Of a DNA stretch of 64,000 bases, positions 52,495-61,046 are shown piece after piece. The DNA is from Streptomyces sp. NBC_00224. GTDB taxonomy: Bacteria > Actinomycetota > Actinomycetes > Streptomycetales > Streptomycetaceae. Under the pieces are notes generated by a model, which worked only from the letters and a program-made list of their open reading frames with translations, did no database searches and was not told the DNA's origin. Made by a program: the position numbers and the translations under genes. Location: NCBI RefSeq assembly GCF_041435195.1, contig NZ_CP108106.1:1178001-1242000 (forward strand), in the 5' to 3' direction. Each line of letters begins with the position of its first letter. Position 1 is the stretch's first letter.

Positions 52495-53181
52495 ATGGCT
52501 GTGGTTGCTCGCGGCAGGTACAGGGGCAAGCGTCCGGGCGCGGCGGCTGAGACGGTGCCGTCCCTGGGGTACGCCCTGTTCGCGACGCGCTGGCTGCAGG
52601 CGCCCCTGTACTTCGGGCTCGTGGTAGCGCAGGCCGTGTACGTCTACGAGTTCTTCGGCGAACTCCGCAGCCTGGTCCACGGGGTGGTCACCCGGCACGC
52701 GGACGAGAACATGGTGATGCTCAACGTACTGAAGCTCGTCGACGTCGTGATGATCGCCAACCTCCTGATCATGGTGATCGTCGGCGGCTACGAGACGTTC
52801 GTCTCGCGCATCGGGCTGCACGGGCACAAGGACCAGCCGGAGTGGCTGTCACATGTCAACTCCAATGTCCTCAAGGTCAAACTCGCCATGGCGATCGTCG
52901 GCATCTCGTCGATCCACCTGCTGCAGATGTTCGTCAGCATCCACGACACGCCTCAGCGCGAACTCATCTGGGGAACGTCGATCCACATGGCGTTCATCGT
53001 CTCGGCGTGCATCCTGGCCTACATGGCCGGGCCCATGGAGGCGAAAGCCCTCTCGCTGGGACACGAGGCACACCGCGTCCCACCCCAACAGCCGCACCAG
53101 GACCGCTCCCTGACTCCGTCCCAGGGACCCGCCCCGGCGGCGACCACGATCGAATCCGACAGCGACGGCTCCGAGCCCTAG
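52495..53181 (+). CDS. YqhA/UPF0114-like membrane protein
   Basis: 228 aa from the ATG at 52495 (uncertain: GTG 52453 and ATG 52354 are in frame, none with a clear ribosome site). Three or four membrane segments are visible: WLQAPLYFGLVVAQAVYVYEFF, VDVVMIANLLIMVIVGGYETFVSRI, VKLAMAIVGISSIHLLQMFVSI and SIHMAFIVSACILAYM. Family marks include LKLVDVVMIANLLIMV and GGYETFVSRI. The C-terminal 50 residues are a charged cytoplasmic tail. Function of the family is unknown; it is a conserved inner-membrane protein in bacteria. Confidence 0.83.
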   Translation: MAVVARGRYRGKRPGAAAETVPSLGYALFATRWLQAPLYFGLVVAQAVYVYEFFGELRSLVHGVVTRHADENMVMLNVLKLVDVVMIANLLIMVIVGGYETFVSRIGLHGHKDQPEWLSHVNSNVLKVKLAMAIVGISSIHLLQMFVSIHDTPQRELIWGTSIHMAFIVSACILAYMAGPMEAKALSLGHEAHRVPPQQPHQDRSLTPSQGPAPAATTIESDSDGSEP

Positions 53182-53234
53182 GACGGGGACGCGGACGGGC
53201 GTGACCGGCCCGGGCGCTTCGGCGTTGGGTCGGT

Positions 53235-54285
53235 ATGCGAGGGCGCTGGGTGGTGGCATGGGTGCTGTGCGCCGCGGTCGCAGGCGGGTTGATGTCCCTG
53301 TGGGCAGTGTGGAGCCCCGACCAGGTCTCGGCCGCCGCCTCGGTGCTCGGGACCGCCACCGTCGTGCCCGTGTTCCTGCTCAGCAGCCGGTTCTCCGCGC
53401 CCTTGAGCACGATGGGGCGACGGACCGCCGTGTCCGCCGCGGTGGCACTCGGCGGCGGTATGGCCAACGCTCCGGCCCTGATGCCCTTCCTTCCCGGCAC
53501 GAACCCGGCGGCGACCTTCCTCATCGGGACTGCGTTCGCCGCATCGAGCCCGTTTGCCGGTCGTCCTTGCCGCGGGCCTGCCGGTCCCGCCGGATCTGCC
53601 CGGCCGGGGCCGCCCGAGCACGGCCGGCCGGCGGCGGCGCCTTCCCCGCGCGCTGGGGAGCGTGGTCTGCGTGGCCCTCTCCTGCGGTCTGTCCTTCGCC
53701 AGCTACGTGGCCTATGTGCACCACGGCGGACAGACGCGCTTCCCGGCCAGCCTGCGCGACGGGCTGGTGATCGGTACCGTCCTGGGCGCGGGGCTCGCGT
53801 TCCTCCGCTGGATCCGCGCCGGCACCATCGACGACGGTCAGTCGAGCGTCGAAGGGACACTGCGCTCCGACCGGCTGCTCACCCTGCTCGGCGCAGCCGC
53901 CTGTGCCGTTCTGTTCGTCCTGCCCGACGCGGGCGTGCGGATGACCATCTGGTTCACCAGCTCGCTCGGCGATCTCGCGCTCGTGGCCGCGTTCCGCCTC
54001 CTCGACGTCGGGGTCATCGGGCTGGTGCTCGCCCTGGGCACCTGCGCCTGGCCGTACTACACCATCGCCCGCCTCCAGTTCGCCGTACACGGCCGACTTC
54101 CCTGGCGGCTCCAGGCGTTCCTCGCGGACGCCCACCGCCTCGGCATCCTGCGCAGGGTCGGCTCGACCTATCAATTCCGCCACGCCCGGCTGCAACAGCA
54201 CCTCGCCGACGGCGCGCGCCCGCCGGGCCCGCGTCCGCCCGCCGACCTGCCCGGCGCGCACTCCGGCTCAGCCGCCCCACGGTGA
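53235..54285 (+). pseudogene. Frameshifted remnant of a NACHT-protein membrane domain
   Basis: Two overlapping frames share the region. From 53235 a membrane segment reads MRGRWVVAWVLCAAVAGG, then ASVLGTATVVPVFLLSSRF and a further hydrophobic stretch to about 53550. From about 53554 the next frame continues with two more membrane segments and ends IDDGQSSVEGTLRSDRLLTLL ... RLPWRLQAFLADAHRLGILRRVGSTYQFRHARLQQHLA. That ending is characteristic of the C-terminus of Streptomyces NACHT NTPases with membrane domains. The NTPase domain itself is absent and a +1-type shift separates the two pieces. I infer a deleted and frameshifted NACHT gene; a small unrelated membrane protein is the alternative. 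Confidence 0.68.
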
Positions 54286-54420
54286 TCGGCATCCCCGCCC
54301 CGCGCACGGCGAGCCGTGGGCACATGGCCGGAAAACGGCGAGCGACTTACGCTCGCCGCCACAGGCGCACCACACTGGAGCCTCACGACCGAGGAACAGC
54401 ACGGACGAGGAGTTGGTGAG

Positions 54421-54846
54421 ATGTCCACGCAGCCCACCGAGGGCGCCGCGAAGGCCACCCGAGCTGCGATCGACGCCTATCTGGCCCGGCTTTCGGCGCG
54501 GGATCTGGACGGCGCTGTGCAGGTCTTCGCCGAGTCGGCGGAATTCGACGCTCCGGGATCCTCGGCGGTGCCGTGGTCGGGCCTCCGGAGCGGGCGGGAG
54601 GGGGTCATGACGTTCTTCACGACCCTCCACGAGTACCTGAAGCCCGAGGAGTTCACGGTGACGCACATCGTGGTCGACGGTGAACAGGGGGTGATCATCG
54701 GCCATCTCCGGGACACCGTCAAAGCCAGCGGAAAGCCCCTCGTGACCCCCTTCGCCGCCCATGTCACGGTCGTGGACGGGCAGATCGTGCGCTACCACCT
54801 CTTCGAGGACACCCATGCCCTCCACCGGGCCGTGACCGACAGCTGA
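54421..54846 (+). CDS. SnoaL-like/NTF2-fold protein
   Basis: 141 aa from the ATG at 54421 (AGGAG upstream). The SnoaL pattern is clear: IDAYLARLSARDLDGAVQVFAESAEFDAPG, then GREGVMTFFTTLHEYLKPEEFTVTHIVVDGEQGVIIGHLRDTV and HVTVVDGQIVRYHLFEDTHAL. Such proteins bind or isomerise small ligands; no role is assigned. It forms a pair with the next gene, 41 bp downstream. Confidence 0.85.
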   Translation: MSTQPTEGAAKATRAAIDAYLARLSARDLDGAVQVFAESAEFDAPGSSAVPWSGLRSGREGVMTFFTTLHEYLKPEEFTVTHIVVDGEQGVIIGHLRDTVKASGKPLVTPFAAHVTVVDGQIVRYHLFEDTHALHRAVTDS

Positions 54847-54887
54847 GCGTCCGCCCGCCGTCCCCAGCACCCAGAGAGGCACGACAG

Positions 54888-55208
54888 ATGACTCCCCCCG
54901 GCATGCCCACCCACCCGGCCGTACGCGCCTTCGTCGACGCGGTCAACGCCCAGGACCAGCAGGCCCTGTGGACCGTCCTCGCCAAGGACGCCACGGTGGT
55001 CGACGTCGGTACCGAACGCGATCTCGACGCCTGGGTGGAGCGCGAGCTGTTCTCCTCCCACGCCCGGATGGAGGTGGTACGGGAGTCGCACGGCGGTCTG
55101 TCGGTGACGGCGCGTTTCCACAACGACATCTGGGGGGACATCGACACCGCGTGGGAGTTCTCCGTCTCCGGCCCGGTCATCCGGGGATTCGTCACCGGCC
55201 CCGGCTGA
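54888..55208 (+). CDS. Small SnoaL-like/NTF2-fold protein
   Basis: 106 aa from the ATG at 54888 (AGAGAGG upstream). The sequence AVRAFVDAVNAQDQQALWTVLAKDATVVDVG and the strands RMEVVRESHGGLSVTARFHNDIWG fit a minimal NTF2-like barrel, somewhat shorter than usual. It is co-oriented with the SnoaL-like gene before it and the AfsR-like gene after it. It may form a heterodimer with the previous protein. Function unknown. Confidence 0.8.
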   Translation: MTPPGMPTHPAVRAFVDAVNAQDQQALWTVLAKDATVVDVGTERDLDAWVERELFSSHARMEVVRESHGGLSVTARFHNDIWGDIDTAWEFSVSGPVIRGFVTGPG

Positions 55209-55278
55209 GCGTTCTACGCCGGACGAGACAGAGGTACGCAGAACGGGCAGCGGGAACAGGGGAAGCAGAGGCAATGGT

Positions 55279-58200
55279 GTGAGCCGCACCTCGGGGCCCG
55301 GGGCGGAACCGGCACCGAAGGAATCGGTACGGATCCGCCTCCTGGGCCCGGTGAGTGTGGAGGTCCGGGGCCGTCACATCGGCCTGGGGCCGCAGCAGCG
55401 CGCACTCCTCGCGGCCCTCGCACTCGCCCGGGGCCGTCCGGTCAGCACCTCCCGGCTCTCCGAACTCCTGTGGGAGGGCGACGCCCCGGACGGCGCGGTC
55501 AGCGCCCTGCGCACCCACGTCATGCATCTGCGGCGCATCCTGGAACCGGGGCGGCGCGCCACCTCCGGCTTCGAGCTCCTGCTCAGCGCGGGCGCCCGCA
55601 GCAACACCAGCTACACCCTTCAGGTGGCCGACGAACAGGTCGACGCCCTGCACTTCGTGCACCTGACCGACCAGGCCCGCAAGGCCGCGGCCGACGACGA
55701 CGCCCGCGCCGCGGTCACCCTCCTCGACCGGGCGCTGGCCCTGTGGACCGGGCCCGCGCTCGAAGGCGTCAGCGACCGCAGCTTCGCGCTGGCCGAGGCC
55801 GACCGCCTCGAAGAGCTGCGTCTGGTGGCCCGGGAGGACCGTCTGGACGCGCTCGTCGAGCTGGGCCGCTTCGAGGAGTCGGTGCCGGAACTGACCACGC
55901 TGGTGGCCGAGTTCCCGCTGCGCGAGCGGCTGCGCTGCCAGCTCATGCTGGCGCTGTACCGCTCGGGTCGCCAGGCCGACGCGCTCGCCTCCTACCGCGA
56001 CTACTACCAGCTCCTCGACGACGAGGTGGGCATCGAGCCGGGCCGCCCGCTCAAGGAGCTCCACCAGCGCGTCCTCGTGGGCGACCCCGGCCTCGCCGCC
56101 GAGCCCGTCCCCGAGCCCGCTCCCCCGCCGTCCGCGCTCCCGGTCCCCCGCCAACTGCCGCCCGACGTAGGGAGTTTCACGGGCCGGACCGGCTATCTGC
56201 GGGAGCTCGACGCGCTGCTTTCCCAGTACGCCACGGGCCCGGGACAGACGCTGGTGATCTCCTCGCTCTCCGGTATGGCGGGCGTCGGCAAGACCGCGCT
56301 CGCCGTGCACTGGATGCACCGGGCCGCCGACCGCTTCCCCGACGGGCAGCTCTACGCGAACCTGCGCGGCCACGCCGACGAGCCCCCGACCACGGCCGAC
56401 GACGCCCTTGGCCAGCTCCTGCGGGCCCTCGGGGTCGGCGCCGGGCACCTGCCGGAGAACACCGACGAGAAGGCCGCCCTGTACCGCTCGCTGCTCGCGG
56501 GCAAGCGGATGCTGATCCTGCTCGACGACGCGGCCGGTCTCGAACAGGTGCGCCCGCTGCTGCCCGGCTCACCGACCTGCTTCGTCGTCGTCACCAGCCG
56601 CAACGACCTGCGGGGCCTGACCGCGTTCCACGACGCCCACCGGGTGAGCGTGGCCGTCTTCAACGACGAGGAGGCGCTCGCGCTGCTCGCCCGCGTCATC
56701 GGCGCCGACCGCGTACGCGGCGAGCCCGAGGCCGCCGCCGAAGCCGTCCGGCTGTGCGGCGGCCTGCCGCTGGCCGTACGGATCGTCGCGGCCCACCTCA
56801 TCGGCGACCAGCACCTGCCCCTCGCGGAGGTCGTGCGCACCCTGCGCGGCGACGACCGCCTGGACGACCTCGCGCTCGACCAGGAGCAGCACACCGGCGT
56901 GCGCAGCGCCCTCGCCCTGTCCTACCGCTCCCTGCCCGCGCCGGAGCAGCAGCTGCTGCGGCTGCTCGCCCTCACCCCCGGCGCCGAGGTCTCCACCCCG
57001 GCCGTCGCCGCGCTGGCCGGGGCCCCGCTGAACGCCACGGCCCGGCTCCTCGACCAGCTGGTCTCCCGCAGCCTGCTGGAGACGCACCGGCCCGGCCGCT
57101 TCCATCTGCACGCCCTGGTCCGCCTGTTCGCCCGCGAACGAGCCCGTGCGGAGGACACCGCCGCCGTACGCGAGGAGGCCGTCGACCGGCTGCTGACCTG
57201 GTACCTGGGGACCGCCGAGCAAGCCGGCCATCTGCTCTACGGAACCTTCTACTCCTGGTACGCCGCCGCCCCGCCCGAGCCGGACGGCTCCCCCACCGCG
57301 CCCCTGACCTTCAGCGGCCCGCCCGCCGCGTCCTCCTGGCTGGAGGACGAGCGGGCCGCCCTGCTGGCCTGCGCACAGCACGCCCTGGGCCACGGGCCGC
57401 GCCCGTTCGCCTGGAAGTCCGCCCTGGCCACCCACGGCCATCTGATGGAACACGGCCAGCGCACCGACTGGCTGCGCGCCGCGGAGACCGGGCTGCGCGC
57501 CGCCGAGGCCGAGCACGACGACCACGCGCGCGCGGTGATGCACTGGAGCCTGTGTTACGTACTGTGGGAACTGGCCCGCCACGACGAGGCGCTGCGGCAC
57601 AGCGCCCGCGCCGACTCCCTGTTCGCGCGGGCCGGGCTGCCCGTGGAGCGGGCCGGTGCCGTGCTCGGGCTCGCCGCCTCGCACCGCGAACTGGGCGCCC
57701 TCGACCAGGCCCTGCGCCACGCCGAGCACACCCTGGCCCTCTACCGCGACGGCGGGGAGCCCGCCGGGGAGGCGTGGGCGCTGTTCCTGCTCGGCTCCGT
57801 CCGCCTGGACCGGGGCCAACTGGACGCGGCGCGGCCGTACTTCACCGAGGCGCGGGAGCGTGCCGAGGCGTCGGGCGACGAGCACACCGTGATGCTGTCC
57901 CTGTGGGGGCTCGGCGCCCTCCACCACGCGCTGGGCGCCCTGGAGGAGGCACAGCGCCTGCTCACCCGGGCCCTGGCCGCCCACGGCAGACTGCTGTCCA
58001 CGTACGCGGCGGAGGGCGCGCTCAACGCCCTCGCGGCGGTGTGCCGCGACAGCGGCGATCCCCGGCTCGCGCTCAAGTACGCGATGGACGCCCTCAGCAT
58101 CACCCACCGCACGCACCGCCGTCTGGTCGAGCCAGACGCGCTCAACACCATCGGCACCGTGCTGCTGCACCTGGATGACGCGCCCGGCGCCCTGGACCAC

Positions 58201-58569
58201 CACCACCGCGCCCTGGAGGCGGCCCGGGCGACGGGCTGTCTCCGGGCGGACGCGGCGGCCTGCGTGGGCCTGGCCGCCGCGCACCGGCACCTGGGCGAGA
58301 ACCGCGAGGCCCTCGCGTACAGCCGGCGGGCGCTGAGCACCGCGGGGCAGGCCGGGCTCCGGCTCGTCGAGGCCGAGGCGCGGACCGAACTCGCCCGGGT
58401 GCACCTGGCGCTGGGCCACCGCACCAAGGCGGCGCAGGCCGTCGAGCGGTCCCTGCGTCTGCACCGGGCCGCCGGACACGAGCCCGGCCTCGCACGGGCT
58501 CTGGAGGTCGCCGCCGCCGTGCGGGGCGAGGGCGACGAGCTCAGCCGATCGCGCGTACCACCGCGGTGA
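55279..58569 (+). CDS. AfsR-like SARP/NB-ARC/TPR transcriptional activator
   Basis: 1096 aa with a GTG start at 55279. N-terminal OmpR-like winged helix (IRLLGPVSVEVRGRHIGLGPQQRALLAALALARGRPVS, about 18-105), then a bacterial transcriptional activation domain (about 112-258). An NB-ARC ATPase with Walker A GMAGVGKTAL (about residue 332) and RMLILLDDA as Walker B follows. Then come the winged helix of the STAND core (GGLPLAVRIVAA) and about eight TPR-like repeats from residue 720 to the end. AfsR-type regulators activate antibiotic or morphological genes when ATP and phosphorylation switch the NB-ARC domain. Its 3' end overlaps the convergent azlD gene by 29 bases. A target cluster is not obvious; the BacA-like operon is the nearest candidate. 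Confidence 0.94.
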   Translation: MSRTSGPGAEPAPKESVRIRLLGPVSVEVRGRHIGLGPQQRALLAALALARGRPVSTSRLSELLWEGDAPDGAVSALRTHVMHLRRILEPGRRATSGFELLLSAGARSNTSYTLQVADEQVDALHFVHLTDQARKAAADDDARAAVTLLDRALALWTGPALEGVSDRSFALAEADRLEELRLVAREDRLDALVELGRFEESVPELTTLVAEFPLRERLRCQLMLALYRSGRQADALASYRDYYQLLDDEVGIEPGRPLKELHQRVLVGDPGLAAEPVPEPAPPPSALPVPRQLPPDVGSFTGRTGYLRELDALLSQYATGPGQTLVISSLSGMAGVGKTALAVHWMHRAADRFPDGQLYANLRGHADEPPTTADDALGQLLRALGVGAGHLPENTDEKAALYRSLLAGKRMLILLDDAAGLEQVRPLLPGSPTCFVVVTSRNDLRGLTAFHDAHRVSVAVFNDEEALALLARVIGADRVRGEPEAAAEAVRLCGGLPLAVRIVAAHLIGDQHLPLAEVVRTLRGDDRLDDLALDQEQHTGVRSALALSYRSLPAPEQQLLRLLALTPGAEVSTPAVAALAGAPLNATARLLDQLVSRSLLETHRPGRFHLHALVRLFARERARAEDTAAVREEAVDRLLTWYLGTAEQAGHLLYGTFYSWYAAAPPEPDGSPTAPLTFSGPPAASSWLEDERAALLACAQHALGHGPRPFAWKSALATHGHLMEHGQRTDWLRAAETGLRAAEAEHDDHARAVMHWSLCYVLWELARHDEALRHSARADSLFARAGLPVERAGAVLGLAASHRELGALDQALRHAEHTLALYRDGGEPAGEAWALFLLGSVRLDRGQLDAARPYFTEARERAEASGDEHTVMLSLWGLGALHHALGALEEAQRLLTRALAAHGRLLSTYAAEGALNALAAVCRDSGDPRLALKYAMDALSITHRTHRRLVEPDALNTIGTVLLHLDDAPGALDHHHRALEAARATGCLRADAAACVGLAAAHRHLGENREALAYSRRALSTAGQAGLRLVEAEARTELARVHLALGHRTKAAQAVERSLRLHRAAGHEPGLARALEVAAAVRGEGDELSRSRVPPR

Positions 58570-58858
58570 TCACCGCGGCCACCAGGACGACGAGCGGCAC
58601 GGGCGCCTTGAGTCGCCACGCGACCAGGGCCCCCGCGAACCCGGCGAGCCGGGCGTCGAAGGTCATGCCGTGCGCGCCCGCCGAGCCCACGAGCTGGGTG
58701 ACGACCAGGACGGCGAGCAGCGCGGGCGTCAGGTACTCCACGAACCGGGGGAACCAGCCGGGCAGTTCACGGTCGCCCATCAACAGCGAACCAGCGCCTT
58801 TGATGAGGAACGTGGTCACCACCAGGGCGCCGACGACGATCCACGGGTCGTTGCTCAA
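58541..58858 (-). CDS. azlD: AzlD-type branched-chain amino-acid exporter subunit
   Basis: 105 aa from the ATG at 58858. Four membrane segments: WIVVGALVVTTFLIKGAG, FVEYLTPALLAVLVVTQLV, ARLAGFAGALVAWRL and VPLVVLVAAVITAVVRA. Size and pattern match AzlD, the small partner of AzlC in amino-acid export (LIV-E family). It lies 22 bp after azlC and is the last gene of the operon. Its end overlaps the convergent AfsR-like gene. Confidence 0.9.
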   Translation of the reverse strand: MSNDPWIVVGALVVTTFLIKGAGSLLMGDRELPGWFPRFVEYLTPALLAVLVVTQLVGSAGAHGMTFDARLAGFAGALVAWRLKAPVPLVVLVAAVITAVVRAIG

Positions 58859-58880
58859 CGGGCCCCCTTCACTGAGCGGG

Positions 58881-59585
58881 TCATCGGGGCTTCGCCGTCC
58901 ATACGACGGCGATAAGACAGGCCACGGCGATGGCCGTGTCGGGGAGCCCGGCCGCGGTGAGGGCCGCGGCGCACACGGCCGCGGTGGCGGCGGCCGTCCG
59001 CTTGCGGGCGGTGCCCAGGTGGGGCGCGAGGAGAAGGAAGAACAGGACCGGCGAGACGGCGTCCAGACCGTAGTTGAGGACGTCCACCGCCTTGAAGGGT
59101 CCGATCGCCCCCAGCAGCGTGCCCAGGACCCAGCCGAGCCACAGCACCACGCCCGAGGAGAGCAGGCGTATCCGGTCGAAGCGTCCGTCCGCGTCGCTCG
59201 CGATGGCCCAGGACTCCTCGATGACCAGCTGGGACTCGACGGCGCGGCGGGCCCGGCCGCCGCGCAGCGCGGGCAGGATGGCGAAGCCCATCACCAGGTA
59301 GCGCAGGTTCAGCAGGGTGCCCGCGACGGCCGCGGCCGCCCAGCCGCCGCCGTTGACGATCACGGAGACGGCGGCGAACTGCGAGGAGCCCACGAAGACC
59401 AGGCCGGACATCGAGGTCGCGCCGAGCGCGCCGAAGCCCGCGCCCTTGGCGAGGACGCCGAAGGAGATGCCGAACGCGAAGATCGCCACGGTGAACGGCA
59501 CCGCCGCTCTGGCGCCCGCGGCCCAGGCCTCGCGCCGCCCGGTGGGCGAGGCCGGACGGGTGGGCTCGGATTCGGTACCGGTCAT
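58881..59585 (-). CDS. azlC: AzlC-type branched-chain amino-acid exporter subunit
   Basis: 234 aa from the ATG at 59585, overlapping the aminotransferase stop by four bases. Signatures: FGISFGVLAKGAGFGALGATSMSGLVFVGSSQFAA, TLLNLRYLVMGFAILPAL, VESQLVIEESWAIA and VLNYGLDAVSPVLFFLLLAPHL, typical of AzlC. AzlCD pairs export branched-chain or non-natural amino acids. Being coupled to a biosynthetic aminotransferase suggests it exports the operon product. Confidence 0.92.
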   Translation of the reverse strand: MTGTESEPTRPASPTGRREAWAAGARAAVPFTVAIFAFGISFGVLAKGAGFGALGATSMSGLVFVGSSQFAAVSVIVNGGGWAAAAVAGTLLNLRYLVMGFAILPALRGGRARRAVESQLVIEESWAIASDADGRFDRIRLLSSGVVLWLGWVLGTLLGAIGPFKAVDVLNYGLDAVSPVLFFLLLAPHLGTARKRTAAATAAVCAAALTAAGLPDTAIAVACLIAVVWTAKPR

Positions 59586-60544
59586 CCGCTCTCGCTCGCT
59601 ACGGCCGGGGCGGCCTCGCTCGTCGGGGCCGGGCGGGCCGCCTCGCCCCGCACGGCACGCGCGTACGCCCGCACCAGCGCGCTCGTCACGGCGCCGACCG
59701 GGTACTCCAAGGCATCGACGGCGGTGACCGGCTGGACCTCGTACGCCGTGCCGGTCAGGAACACCTCGTCGGCGCGGGCCAGTTCGGCCGGGTCCAGGTG
59801 CCGCTCGACGACCTTCAGGCCGAGCTCGTGGGCGAGCGCGATGACGGTACGGCGGGTGATGCCGTCCAGTACGCACTCCGGCGGCGGGGTGTGCAGGGCG
59901 CCGTCGATCACCAGGAACAGATTGGCGCCGGTCGCCTCGGCGAGGCGGCCCTGGTGGTCGAGGAGCAGCGCGTCGTCGCGGCCCGCCTCCTCCGCCTCCT
60001 GCCCGGCGAGGGAGCCGAGGGCGTACAGGGCCGCGGTCTTGGCGCGGACCGGCGCGGTGTCGGGTGCGGGGCGCCGCCAGCGCGAGGTGCGCAGCCGGAT
60101 CCCGCGCGGCCCGGAGGCGAAGACCTGCGGCCAGGGCCAGGCCGCGATCGCCACATGGACCGAGGTGCCCGGCGCGACCAGGCGCAGGCTGTCGCTGCCG
60201 CGCCAGGCGACCGGGCGGACATAGCCCTCGGTGAGGCCCGCGACGGCCACGACCTCGCGGGTGGCGGCGTCCAGTTCCTCGGCGTTCCAGGGCAGTGCGA
60301 AGCCCATCTCGCGGGCCGAGGCGACCAGGCGGAGGCTGTGTTCGTGGAGTTTGAAGACCCGGCCGCCGTAGACGCGCTCGCCCTCGAAGACGCTGCCGCC
60401 GTAGTGCAGCCCGTGGCTGAGGACGTGCAGCCGGGCCTCGCGCCAGGGCACGAGCTGTCCGTCGAGCCAGATGGAGCCGTCCCGGTCGTCGAGCGGCGGC
60501 GAGGTGGGAGCCCGCGCACCGCTCGCGTGGTTCGCGTCGCTCAC
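59582..60544 (-). CDS. Class IV (BCAT/D-amino-acid type) PLP aminotransferase
   Basis: 320 aa with a GTG start at 60544, overlapping the stop of the NTF2-like gene by four bases. The fold IV pattern is complete: SIWLDGQLVPWREARLHVLSHGLHYGGSVFEGERVYGGRVFKL, EGYVRPVAWRG, PVRAKTAALY (PLP Lys), GRDDALLLDHQGRLAEATGANLFLV and GITRRTVIALAHELG. BCAT-like enzymes transfer amino groups between glutamate and branched or aromatic keto acids; some make D-amino acids. In this operon it likely aminates the keto acid made from the BacA-like product. Confidence 0.9.
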   Translation of the reverse strand: MSDANHASGARAPTSPPLDDRDGSIWLDGQLVPWREARLHVLSHGLHYGGSVFEGERVYGGRVFKLHEHSLRLVASAREMGFALPWNAEELDAATREVVAVAGLTEGYVRPVAWRGSDSLRLVAPGTSVHVAIAAWPWPQVFASGPRGIRLRTSRWRRPAPDTAPVRAKTAALYALGSLAGQEAEEAGRDDALLLDHQGRLAEATGANLFLVIDGALHTPPPECVLDGITRRTVIALAHELGLKVVERHLDPAELARADEVFLTGTAYEVQPVTAVDALEYPVGAVTSALVRAYARAVRGEAARPAPTSEAAPAVASESG

Positions 60545-61014
60545 GTGGCGAAGCCCCGTTCCGTGTAGGGGAAGCCCTCCAGTTCGTTGACCGGGACGGT
60601 GTCGTCGCGCCGGGACGCGTAGTAGATGCGGACCTCGTCGATCAGGCCCGAGTCGTCGAAGCGGTAGACCTCCGCTCCGCGCAGCACCTTGCCCAGGCGC
60701 GGCTTGAAGGCGGTCCACTCGCAGACGGCGGTGCGGCTGTGCTCGTCCGCGTACACGGCGTCCACGGCCCAGCTGGAGTGGTTGGCGCGTACATCGGCGC
60801 CCCAGCGCTCCACGACCGGGTCGATGCCCGCGATGGGGCCGGACATCCCCGCGGCCAGGTAGTGCACGACGTGCTCGGAGAGGCACTGGGCGAACAGGTC
60901 GCGGTCGACCTTGTTGCACGCCTCGAAGTACAGCCGCACCGCGGCCTCCATGGCGGCCCGGTCCAGCGCCCGGCCGTCCGCGCGGCCCTCGTCCCCCGTG
61001 GCGTCGGTGTCCAT
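60541..61014 (-). CDS. NTF2/SnoaL-like protein in the BacA-like operon
   Basis: 157 aa from the ATG at 61014 (AGGAG nine bases upstream; an earlier in-frame ATG at 61050 has none). The barrel is visible in AVRLYFEACNKVDRDLFAQCLSEHVVHYLAAGMSGPIAGIDPVVERWG and VCEWTAFKPRLGKVLRGAEVYRFDDSGLIDEVRIYYASRRDD. NTF2-fold enzymes include ketosteroid isomerases, so a double-bond isomerase that replaces the cupin BacB of bacilysin-type pathways is conceivable. Coupled at its 3' end to the aminotransferase gene. Confidence 0.82.
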   Translation of the reverse strand: MDTDATGDEGRADGRALDRAAMEAAVRLYFEACNKVDRDLFAQCLSEHVVHYLAAGMSGPIAGIDPVVERWGADVRANHSSWAVDAVYADEHSRTAVCEWTAFKPRLGKVLRGAEVYRFDDSGLIDEVRIYYASRRDDTVPVNELEGFPYTERGFAT

Positions 61015-61046
61015 GTCGCTCGTCTCCTCAGCTCTCGATGGCTTGC

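Noticed and set aside
53235..54419. 394-codon plus-strand frame as one protein
   Set aside because: After residue 107 it becomes Arg/Pro-rich low-complexity sequence, while the +1 frame carries membrane segments and a recognisable NACHT-type tail.
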